Origin: UBA7312 sp002715345
Lineage (GTDB): Bacteria; Bacteroidota; Bacteroidia; Flavobacteriales; UBA7312
Direction of reading: 5' to 3'
DNA length: 8,548 nt
NCBI GenBank assembly: GCA_964009845.1
Contig: CAXGIQ010000056.1
Span: forward strand, 1-8,548
The notes beneath the pieces are model-generated. The model was not told the origin of the DNA and did no database searches. It was given only the letters and a program-made list of their open reading frames with translations. How positions within the stretch are numbered: the first letter of the stretch is position 1; the number at the start of each line of letters is the position of its first letter. The translations under genes and the position numbers were made by a program. Of this stretch, positions 1 through 5,969 are shown piece after piece.

Positions 1-1
1 T

Positions 2-1093
2 CCTTTTTCTGACAAAGTTTCTGTTTCTCAAAAAATAGAATCGCAAGAAGAAAGAAAGCGATTAAAAAAATTAGTGCAAAGCATCAAACCGCAGGGATTT
101 GGTGTAATTATTCGTACCGTTGCAGAGAGTAAAATGGTGGCCGATTTGGATGCAGATTTAAAGAACCTTTATCGTAAGTGGCAAATCATTTATAAGCAAA
201 TGAAGAAGGTAAAAGCACCTGCCAAAGTTTTAGGTGAGCTAGGAAGAACAGCCTCTTTATTGCGAGATTTATTAAATGATGACTTTGCTAACATCTATGT
301 GAATGATGAGGAATTACATACTGAAATAAAAGACTATATCGGTCGTATTTCTCCTTCCCAAGAAAAGATTGTTAAGCATTACAAAGGTAAAATTCCTTTA
401 TTCCAAAAGTTTGAGATTGAGCGTCAAATTAAAGGCGCTTTTGGTAAATCGGTAACCATGCGTAAAAGCACATATTTGGTGATAGAACACACCGAAGCAA
501 TGCATGTTATTGATGTAAATAGTGGTAAGCGTGTTAGCTCTCAAAAAGATCAAGAAGCCAATGCTTTAGAGGTTAATATGATTGCTGCTGAAGAGGTAGC
601 TAGACAGCTACGCTTAAGAGATATGGGCGGTATTATTGTGGTCGATTTTATCGATATGCATAATGGTGCTAATCGTAAGAAATTATATGATGCAATGGTA
701 GAGTTTATGAAAGATGACAAGGCCAAGCATCACATTTTACCACCTTCTAAGTTTGGACTGATTGAGATTACTCGTCAGCGTGTTCGTCCAGAAATGAATA
801 TAGAAACCAAAGAAGGTTGTCCAAGCTGCCAAGGAACTGGAAAAGTAGAGGCCAGCATCTTAATTATTGATGAGATAGAGCAGAAGCTAGCGCAAGCCAG
901 TCAAAAGTATAATAACATCATACTGAAAGCACATCCTTTTGTAGCAAGCTATATCACACAAGGTTGGCTTAAAACCATTCGTAGAGATTGGAGTAAGAAG
1001 TTTGGTTGTAAGCTCACAGTTGAGCAAGACACTACCTACCACATGCTACAATATCGTTTCTTAAATAACGAAAGAAAGGTAATCAGATCTTAG
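2..1093 (+). CDS. rng: Ribonuclease G/E family endoribonuclease, 5'-truncated by the window edge
   Basis: Single-strand-specific endoribonuclease of the RNase E/G family, acting in the cytoplasm in rRNA maturation and mRNA decay. The frame is open from base 2, so the gene begins outside the window; the GTG at 74 is internal, not a start. About 363 residues are visible. The missing N-terminus should hold the S1 RNA-binding domain. Visible motifs are the DNase I-like catalytic core with HVIDVNSGKR (metal-binding Asp codon at 512-514, equivalent to E. coli RNase E D303), then RQLRLRDMGGIIVVDFIDM (second Asp codon at 644-646, equivalent to D346), and the Zn-link CPSCQGTG (Cys codons at 818 and 827) that joins protomers in the family. 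The protein ends about 90 residues after the Zn-link, without the long RNase E degradosome scaffold, which favours RNase G. Its last 11 bp overlap the convergent transporter gene. Confidence 0.95.
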   Translation, partial: PFSDKVSVSQKIESQEERKRLKKLVQSIKPQGFGVIIRTVAESKMVADLDADLKNLYRKWQIIYKQMKKVKAPAKVLGELGRTASLLRDLLNDDFANIYVNDEELHTEIKDYIGRISPSQEKIVKHYKGKIPLFQKFEIERQIKGAFGKSVTMRKSTYLVIEHTEAMHVIDVNSGKRVSSQKDQEANALEVNMIAAEEVARQLRLRDMGGIIVVDFIDMHNGANRKKLYDAMVEFMKDDKAKHHILPPSKFGLIEITRQRVRPEMNIETKEGCPSCQGTGKVEASILIIDEIEQKLAQASQKYNNIILKAHPFVASYITQGWLKTIRRDWSKKFGCKLTVEQDTTYHMLQYRFLNNERKVIRS

Positions 1094-2357
1094 TAAGATT
1101 AACTAGTTTTTTGTAGTTGATGAGTAGTGGGATAAGTCCAACACTTAAAAAGGCAGCCCCTACTAAGTATCCCCATTTCGCATTTTCTCCTGTTGTAAAA
1201 AATGGAATAGAAAAAGCAGTAATCATAAGTGTTCGGATAATGATACTGATGGAGTTGAAAACACTTCCTGCTCGTCCAATTACATTGTTTGGAACATGAT
1301 TAAACAAGTAAGTGATTCGAAGTACTCGCGTTCCTGCATTAGTAATCCCGATTAATAAACTAATTACATAAAAAATGCCTATGCTTTGTGTAAATGTTAG
1401 TAAAAAACACCCGACAATAGTTGATATCATTAAAAAGATAATACCAAAAACAGTATTGAATCGACTAAAGATTGGGCGAATACTCATCCCAGCCAAGACA
1501 GCCCCAATGGAGTAATAAACTTCTGAAGAAGCAAACACATTTCCTCCGCCATGTAAGTAGTTGCTAACATAGCTGGGGACCAATACAAACATTTCTACAA
1601 TCAGAAAAGTGAAAATCATGTAAGAGCAAACGCCAAAAATGAAAATTAGTGGATTTGCTTTCAAAAAGTTTATGCCATTTTGTAGGCGCTCAAGCACACT
1701 TCCTTTATCAATTTCATTTTTAACTAGCGGTTGGTATTTGATGAATAATATAATCAAGAATGCTGCAGCGTAAGTGATGGCATCCATCAAGAAAATTTCG
1801 TGAATTTCCCAAGGGATAATATCAAAAGGAAGAGGGATGTTGATACCCATCAAATTCATCACTTGGTTTTCTGTTCCGGAAAGAAGTATGGCAGCAAAAG
1901 CACCTGCAAAAATACTGGTAGATTGTCCCTGTATTTCTATGTAAGAATTGAGTTTTCCATAATTCTCTTTTTCTGTAATTTCTTGTCCAAAAGCATATAA
2001 GTTTGGGTAATGAATACTATAATGAAGCATAGTAGTTCCAAAAACAGCTAAAGCCAAAATCCAAGGAGTATACTCTTTGGTTATGCCATAAAGTGCAGCG
2101 CTTCCTATAATGAGGGAGCAGGCTAAGTTAGAATATAGAAATAGCTTTTTTCTAGAGTATCTATCAACTAGAGTTCCCGAATATAAGCTCCAAAACAAGC
2201 TAATGAAAGTAAGCACGGCATACCCTTTGGCATAGGTGCTGCTCATTCCTAATATATCGGCAAAATACCAAGGAATAGCTAACATGCTAATTCCCTGAGC
2301 AAAACCAGAAATGATGTTGGCAATAAAAAGTAATGTTATTGCTTGCTTATTTTTCAT
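1083..2357 (-). CDS. Major facilitator superfamily (MFS) transporter
   Basis: Inner-membrane secondary transporter of 424 residues, a normal MFS length. Hydropathy by eye gives about 12 membrane segments in two halves, with a charged central loop near residues 209-235 (YQPLVKNEIDKGSVLERL). The loop after the second segment carries MFS motif A in the form GTLVDRYSRKKLF (residues 61-73), the best family evidence. The substrate cannot be read from the sequence; members of this general type are often annotated as drug or metabolite exporters, but that is only an analogy. The start at 2357 is supported by a TAnnTTTG box five bases upstream. There is an AGGA directly before the ATG, too close to serve as a normal ribosome-binding site. 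The gene is divergent from recX (31-bp spacer) and convergent with rng (11-bp overlap), so it appears to be transcribed alone. Confidence 0.9.
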   Translation of the reverse strand: MKNKQAITLLFIANIISGFAQGISMLAIPWYFADILGMSSTYAKGYAVLTFISLFWSLYSGTLVDRYSRKKLFLYSNLACSLIIGSAALYGITKEYTPWILALAVFGTTMLHYSIHYPNLYAFGQEITEKENYGKLNSYIEIQGQSTSIFAGAFAAILLSGTENQVMNLMGINIPLPFDIIPWEIHEIFLMDAITYAAAFLIILFIKYQPLVKNEIDKGSVLERLQNGINFLKANPLIFIFGVCSYMIFTFLIVEMFVLVPSYVSNYLHGGGNVFASSEVYYSIGAVLAGMSIRPIFSRFNTVFGIIFLMISTIVGCFLLTFTQSIGIFYVISLLIGITNAGTRVLRITYLFNHVPNNVIGRAGSVFNSISIIIRTLMITAFSIPFFTTGENAKWGYLVGAAFLSVGLIPLLINYKKLVNLTKI

Positions 2358-2362
2358 TCCTG

Positions 2363-2370
2363 CAAAAGTA
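2363..2370 (-). promoter_or_regulatory. Candidate -7 promoter box (TACTTTTG) for the MFS gene
   Basis: Read on the minus strand this is TACTTTTG, a perfect match to the Bacteroidetes -7 consensus TAnnTTTG. It ends five bases (CAGGA) before the transporter ATG, so transcription would start at or very near the start codon. No good -33 TTTG is seen; a TTTTC about 21 bases upstream is the closest. The call rests on the box and its position. Confidence 0.55.
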
Positions 2371-2374
2371 AGTT

Positions 2375-2382
2375 TATATTTG
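2375..2382 (+). promoter_or_regulatory. Candidate -7 promoter box (TATATTTG) for recX
   Basis: TATATTTG is a perfect TAnnTTTG match ending six bases before the recX ATG at 2389. A TTTTTC run ending 19 bases upstream is a weak -33 candidate and lies across the start of the divergent transporter gene. The box is separated from the opposite-strand box by only four bases, so the two promoters share the same short DNA. Confidence 0.55.
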
Positions 2383-2388
2383 GATACG

Positions 2389-2853
2389 ATGAAAAGTAAG
2401 ATTTACGACTTAAAAGAGGTGAAATCGCGTATTCGTTTTTATTGCGCTAAGGAGGATCGTTGTCAGCAGCAAGTGATGGATAAGTTGTTGGATTACGGAT
2501 TGAGTATGGGTGTATCTGAAGAAATATTGCTAGAGTTGATTCAAGAAAAATATGTGGATGAAGAACGATATGCCCGCAGTTTTTGTAGTGGTAAGTTTAA
2601 GGTTAAGAATTGGGGTAGGCGAAAAATCATATTTGAGTTGAAGAAGAAAAGAGTGTCAGAGGTGTGCATACAAAAGGGTTTAGAAGAAATTGATGAGGCA
2701 GCATATCTGCACACTCTTCAACAATTACTGGAAAAGAAAAAGAACTTAACGAAAGATACTAACCAATTTGTTCGCAAGAAAAAAATGGTGGATTACGTAG
2801 TGAGAAAGGGTTATGAGTCAGACTTAGTTTGGGAAGCTGTACACAAGCTATAA
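2389..2853 (+). CDS. recX: Regulatory protein RecX
   Basis: RecX-family modulator of RecA: family members bind RecA filaments and limit recombination and SOS activity. The 154-residue product is the usual length and is almost all helical and charged, as expected for the tandem three-helix repeats. The best-conserved stretch is YVDEERYARSFCSGKF followed by WGRRKIIFELKKKRVS (residues 55-90), matching the family pattern (y.dDerfA..y...r...G...i..eL..kgi). The C-terminal repeat has VDYVVRKGYESDLVWEAV. I chose ATG 2389 over an in-frame ATG at 2311, because the latter would run 47 bases into the opposite gene and add a residue stretch unlike RecX. A TAnnTTTG box just upstream supports the choice. 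It is followed after 18 bp by prfB. Confidence 0.9.
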   Translation: MKSKIYDLKEVKSRIRFYCAKEDRCQQQVMDKLLDYGLSMGVSEEILLELIQEKYVDEERYARSFCSGKFKVKNWGRRKIIFELKKKRVSEVCIQKGLEEIDEAAYLHTLQQLLEKKKNLTKDTNQFVRKKKMVDYVVRKGYESDLVWEAVHKL

Positions 2854-2858
2854 AAACT

Positions 2859-2866
2859 TATTTTTG
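2859..2866 (+). promoter_or_regulatory. Candidate -7 promoter box (TATTTTTG) for prfB
   Basis: TATTTTTG in the 18-bp recX-prfB gap matches TAnnTTTG and ends five bases (CCTAG) before the prfB ATG. The nearest upstream TTTG (2828-2831) is 27 bases away, too far for a standard -33 element, so this is a -7-only prediction. prfB may also be read through from recX. Confidence 0.45.
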
Positions 2867-2871
2867 CCTAG

Positions 2872-3960
2872 ATGATTACCACAGAACAAATCAAAGAATT
2901 ACAAGCAAGATTAGAAGCTTTAGAAGGCTATCTTGCTGTTGTTGAAAAACGATCATTGGTGCAAGAGGAGGAAAAGCAAACGCATGAGCCAACCTTTTGG
3001 GATGATTCTAAAAAAGCAGAGGCATTTTTAAAAAACATCAATAAAAAGAAAATTTGGGTAACCGCTTATGATGAGGTAGCTACTGCTGTGGAAGATTTAA
3101 TAGTCTTAGCTGATTTTTTTATAGAAGGAGAGGTGGAGGAAAGCGAAGTTACAGCTCAATACGAAATATCATTAGCAAAGGTTGAAGAGTTGGAGTTCAA
3201 GAATATGCTCAGTGGTGAAGAGGATAATATGTCGGCTGTTATGACGATTAACCCTGGTGCAGGAGGGACTGAAAGTCAGGACTGGGCAGAGATGTTAATG
3301 CGTATGTACATCATGTGGGGAGAAAAGAATGAAATGAAGGTAAAGGAGTTGGATTTCCAATCAGGTGATGCGGCTGGTATTAAGTCAGTAACATTACAGT
3401 TTGATGGCGATTTTGCCTTCGGAAATCTGAAAGGAGAAAATGGGGTTCATCGCTTAGTGCGTATTTCTCCATTCGATTCTAATGCTAAACGACATACTTC
3501 CTTTACTTCTATTTTTGTGTATCCTTTAGTGGATGATAGTATTGAAATTGAAATCAATCCTTCAGATATTACTTGGGATACTTTTCGTGCTGGAGGAGCA
3601 GGAGGACAAGGAGTAAACAAAATCGAAACAGCAGTTCGATTAAAGCATGCTCCTACGGGTATTATTGTAGAGAATTCTGAAACACGCTCTCAGTTAGAAA
3701 ATAAAGAGAAAGCCATGCAGCTTTTAAAATCGCAGTTGTATGAATTGGAATTGCGTAAGAGACAAGCAGAAAAAGATAAAATAGAAGGAGCAAAGAAAAA
3801 AATAGAGTGGGGCTCACAAATTAGAAACTATGTGTTGCACCCATACAAAATGGTAAAAGATCTTCGCACAGAACACGAAACCTCCAATACGCAAGCTGTT
3901 TTAGATGGAGAAATAAATGACTTCATCAAAGCGTATTTAATGGAGTACGGACAACAATAA
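2872..3960 (+). CDS. prfB: Peptide chain release factor 2 (RF2), without programmed frameshift
   Basis: Class I release factor that recognises UGA and UAA stop codons and triggers peptide release on the ribosome. At 362 residues it is full length. The SPF anticodon-like tripeptide specific to RF2 is at residues 199-201 (RISPFDSNAKR), and the catalytic GGQ is at 244-246 (FRAGGAGGQGVNK), with Gln246 the expected PrmC methylation target. The N-terminal helical domain (about 1-110) is intact. In many bacteria prfB is interrupted near codon 26 by an in-frame UGA decoded by +1 frameshifting. Here the frame is continuous and the equivalent place reads GGC TAT CTT GCT (2926-2937), so no UGA interrupts it. 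The start is supported by a promoter-like box five bases upstream. The ArsC-like gene follows five bases after the stop, suggesting cotranscription. Confidence 0.97.
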   Translation: MITTEQIKELQARLEALEGYLAVVEKRSLVQEEEKQTHEPTFWDDSKKAEAFLKNINKKKIWVTAYDEVATAVEDLIVLADFFIEGEVEESEVTAQYEISLAKVEELEFKNMLSGEEDNMSAVMTINPGAGGTESQDWAEMLMRMYIMWGEKNEMKVKELDFQSGDAAGIKSVTLQFDGDFAFGNLKGENGVHRLVRISPFDSNAKRHTSFTSIFVYPLVDDSIEIEINPSDITWDTFRAGGAGGQGVNKIETAVRLKHAPTGIIVENSETRSQLENKEKAMQLLKSQLYELELRKRQAEKDKIEGAKKKIEWGSQIRNYVLHPYKMVKDLRTEHETSNTQAVLDGEINDFIKAYLMEYGQQ

Positions 3961-3965
3961 AATTG

Positions 3966-4304
3966 ATGAAAATATATCACAATCCAAGATGTACTAAAAG
4001 CCGTCAAGCACTGGCGTTACTCGAAGAAAATGGAGTAGAACCACAAGTGGTCGAATACTTGAAAGATTTGTTAACTACAGAGGATTTGAGCGAGTTGATT
4101 GGGTTTTTAGGAATCGAGCCTCTAGCGTTAGTGCGTAAAAATGAGGTCGTTTGGAAAGAGCAGTTTAAAGGAAAAGAACTTTCGGATAAAGAAGTTATAA
4201 AAGTAATGGTGGAAAACCCAAAACTGATTGAAAGACCAATCGTTGTAAAACAAAAAAAGGCAGTCTTAGGAAGACCACCTGAGAATGTATTACAATTGAT
4301 ATAA
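3966..4304 (+). CDS. arsC: ArsC/YfgD-family arsenate reductase-like thioredoxin-fold protein
   Basis: Cytoplasmic glutaredoxin-coupled ArsC family, which reduces arsenate to arsenite in characterised members; several close relatives (YfgD type) have no proven substrate. The 112-residue length is typical. The active-site cysteine is Cys9 in NPRCTKSRQ, and three arginines, Arg57 (LVRKNE), Arg90 (IERPIVV) and Arg103 (LGRPPE), fall where E. coli ArsC has R60, R94 and R107, so the anion-binding set looks intact. I chose ATG 3966 rather than the preceding TTG at 3963, because the family N-terminus is a short Met plus a beta strand into the NPRC loop. It sits five bases after prfB on the same strand and is probably cotranscribed. 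No ArsR, ArsB or Acr3 is nearby, so a dedicated arsenic operon is not indicated and the arsenate role is uncertain. Confidence 0.88.
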   Translation: MKIYHNPRCTKSRQALALLEENGVEPQVVEYLKDLLTTEDLSELIGFLGIEPLALVRKNEVVWKEQFKGKELSDKEVIKVMVENPKLIERPIVVKQKKAVLGRPPENVLQLI

Positions 4305-4306
4305 TG

Positions 4307-4453
4307 CTAGTTGTTTTCTTCTAGTAAATGACGGTTTTTGTAAGTTTCTACGCAGTATGCATAAATCCAGTAAGGAAGGAAACTTATCAAGAAGGTTAAT
4401 AACCAAAAGGCCATTCCTGCAATTGCTAAAAAGAGTAAAAATCCGATAAACAT
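4307..4453 (-). CDS. Small hydrophobic membrane protein, unknown function
   Basis: I do not recognise this gene. The predicted 48-residue product is hydrophobic from residue 1 to about 34 (MFIGFLLFLA, then WLLTFLISFLPYWIYAYC) with a break at AIAG, so it may span the membrane once or as a short two-helix hairpin. It ends in a polar tail, ETYKNRHLLEENN. I chose the start at 4453 because a TAnnTTTG box lies 28 bases upstream on this strand. A longer frame starting at 4516 would need translation through that promoter and would begin in a T-rich run opposite the fumC start. Its stop lies two bases from the convergent reductase stop. It could be a chance ORF, but the strongly membrane-like composition, tight packing and promoter favour a real gene. 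Confidence 0.5.
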   Translation of the reverse strand: MFIGFLLFLAIAGMAFWLLTFLISFLPYWIYAYCVETYKNRHLLEENN

Positions 4454-4470
4454 ATCTCTATTATTTGGAT

Positions 4471-4478
4471 TAAATTTG
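4471..4478 (+). promoter_or_regulatory. Candidate -7 promoter box (TAAATTTG) for fumC
   Basis: TAAATTTG matches TAnnTTTG and lies 37 bases upstream of the fumC ATG, giving a leader of about 30 bases that includes a run of ten A (4504-4513) just before the start codon. No clear -33 TTTG is present at the right distance, so confidence is limited. Confidence 0.4.
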
Positions 4479-4481
4479 GCA

Positions 4482-4489
4482 CAAAAGTA
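4482..4489 (-). promoter_or_regulatory. Candidate -7 promoter box (TACTTTTG) for the small membrane gene
   Basis: On the minus strand this reads TACTTTTG, identical to the box before the MFS gene. It is 28 bases upstream of the 48-residue ORF. A TTG on the same strand 24 bases further upstream (complement of 4514-4516) is a slightly over-spaced -33 candidate. The box lies three bases from the opposing fumC box, so the two promoters face each other and overlap. Confidence 0.4.
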
Positions 4490-4515
4490 AGAGATAATTA
4501 CTGAAAAAAAAAACA

Positions 4516-5913
4516 ATGGAATATAGAATTGAAAAAGATACGATGGGTGAGGTTAAAGTTCCTGCCGACAAGTATTGGGGTGCACAAACCGAGCGTTCTC
4601 GAAATAATTTTAAAATTGGCACTGCTGCTAGTATGCCATTAGAGGTAGTTTATGGCTTTGCATATTTAAAGAAAGCTGCTGCACACACTAATTGTGAATT
4701 AGGTGTTTTGGCTGAAAAAAAGAAGAACTTGATATCTCAAGTATGTGATGAAATTTTGGAGGGAAAACACGATGATCAGTTTCCGCTGGTAGTGTGGCAA
4801 ACAGGTAGTGGAACGCAAACTAACATGAACACCAATGAGGTGATTGCTAACCGAGCGCATGTTATCAACGGTGGTTCACTAGAAGATTTAGAAAAGATTA
4901 TTCATCCAAATGATGATGTGAATAAATCACAAAGTTCTAACGATACTTTTCCGACAGGGATGCATATTGCTGCATATAAAATGGTTGTTGAAACAACAAT
5001 CCCTGGTATAGAGCAATTGCGTGATACTTTAAAAGCAAAGTCAAATGCTTTTATGAATGTGGTAAAAATCGGTAGGACGCACTTAATGGATGCAACTCCT
5101 CTTACCTTAGGACAAGAGTTTTCTGGATATGTTTCTCAATTAGATCACGGTTTAAAGGCTTTGAAAAATACACTTCCTCACTTGTCAGAATTAGCGTTAG
5201 GTGGGACTGCAGTTGGAACAGGCATCAATACGCCTGCCGGCTATGCCGATTTAGTAGCGAAAAAGATTGCGAATATTACAGAGTTACCTTTTGTAAGTGC
5301 AGAAAATAAATTTGAAGCCTTAGCAGCACATGATGCTATTGTAGAATCACATGGTGCTTTAAAGCAAATTGCAGTTTCAATAAATAAAATTGCTAACGAT
5401 ATTCGTTTATTAGCTTCTGGACCAAGAAGTGGTATTGGAGAAATTATTATTCCATCAAATGAACCTGGCTCTTCTATAATGCCAGGGAAAGTAAACCCGA
5501 CACAGTGTGAAGCTATAACCATGGTTTGCGCACAAGTAATGGGTAACGATGTTGCAATTACTTGCGGAGGAATGCAAGGGCATTACGAATTGAATGTTTT
5601 TAAACCTGTAATGGCCGCTAACTTTTTACAATCTGCAAGGCTAATTGGAGATGCTTGTATTTCTTTTGATGTAAATTGTGTAATAGGTATTGAGCCAAAC
5701 CATGCTAATCTAAAAAAGAATTTATATAATTCTTTGATGTTAGTGACTACTCTAAATACCAAAATTGGTTATGAAAAAGCAGCCAAAATCGCTAAAACAG
5801 CTCATGAAAATGGAACAACACTAAAGGAGGAAGCAATCAATTTGGGTTATTTAACAGCAGAAGAATTTGATGCTTGGGTACGACCTGAAGATATGTGTGG
5901 AAGTTTGAAATAA
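4516..5913 (+). CDS. fumC: Class II fumarate hydratase (fumarase C)
   Basis: Catalyses the reversible hydration of fumarate to L-malate in the TCA cycle; cytoplasmic homotetramer, iron-independent. The 465-residue length matches the family. Substrate-binding and catalytic motifs are in order: TGSGTQTNMNTNEV (residues 96-109), NKSQSSNDTFPTGMH (136-150), GRTHLMDATPLTLGQE (186-201) with His189 equivalent to the E. coli catalytic His188, and the superfamily signature GSSIMPGKVN (318-327) whose serine loop supplies the general base. These motifs distinguish fumarase from aspartase and argininosuccinate lyase well, although aspartase is close; TGSGTQTNMN fits fumarase. The start at 4516 gives the standard N-terminus (YRIEKDTMGEVKVP). 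There is no Shine-Dalgarno, only an A-rich tract before the ATG. It is monocistronic, ending at a strong terminator 12 bases after the stop. Confidence 0.97.
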   Translation: MEYRIEKDTMGEVKVPADKYWGAQTERSRNNFKIGTAASMPLEVVYGFAYLKKAAAHTNCELGVLAEKKKNLISQVCDEILEGKHDDQFPLVVWQTGSGTQTNMNTNEVIANRAHVINGGSLEDLEKIIHPNDDVNKSQSSNDTFPTGMHIAAYKMVVETTIPGIEQLRDTLKAKSNAFMNVVKIGRTHLMDATPLTLGQEFSGYVSQLDHGLKALKNTLPHLSELALGGTAVGTGINTPAGYADLVAKKIANITELPFVSAENKFEALAAHDAIVESHGALKQIAVSINKIANDIRLLASGPRSGIGEIIIPSNEPGSSIMPGKVNPTQCEAITMVCAQVMGNDVAITCGGMQGHYELNVFKPVMAANFLQSARLIGDACISFDVNCVIGIEPNHANLKKNLYNSLMLVTTLNTKIGYEKAAKIAKTAHENGTTLKEEAINLGYLTAEEFDAWVRPEDMCGSLK

Positions 5914-5924
5914 GTAAATTTTAG

Positions 5925-5958
5925 AAAAAAAAAGCCGAGAATTTCTCGGCTTTTTTTT
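5925..5958. terminator. Bidirectional intrinsic terminator between fumC and the lipoprotein gene
   Basis: The 7-bp stem GCCGAGA (5934-5940) and TCTCGGC (5944-5950) has a three-base loop. It is flanked by an A run (5925-5933) and a T run (5951-5958), so it gives a hairpin plus U-tract on both strands. It serves fumC on the plus strand and the lipoprotein gene, whose stop is at 5970, on the minus strand. Confidence 0.9.
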
Positions 5959-5969
5959 AAAATGGCATA

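Noticed and set aside
74..76. GTG at 74 as the start of the RNase G gene
   Set aside because: The same frame is open with family-like sequence (DKVSVSQKIESQEERKRL) back to base 2, so the GTG is internal and the gene is cut by the window edge.
1087..1112. Terminator between rng and the MFS gene
   Set aside because: The near-palindrome at 1087-1099 gives only a weak AT-rich stem, and the T run (1107-1112) is not adjacent to it.
1117..1299. Plus-strand ORFs inside the MFS gene (also 1800-2000)
   Set aside because: They are antisense to a well-supported transporter gene, with no promoter or recognisable protein features.
2311..2388. In-frame N-terminal extension of recX starting at ATG 2311
   Set aside because: It would overlap the divergent transporter start by 47 bases, lies upstream of the recX promoter box, and its residues do not resemble RecX, which normally begins near ATG 2389.
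4454..4516. Longer N-terminus of the small membrane protein from an ATG at 4516
   Set aside because: The extra 21 residues would be encoded across the candidate promoter and the T-rich tract opposite the fumC start; the shorter start at 4453 fits better.
5241..5522. Minus-strand 93-residue ORF inside fumC
   Set aside because: It is antisense to conserved catalytic-region codons of fumC and has no independent support.
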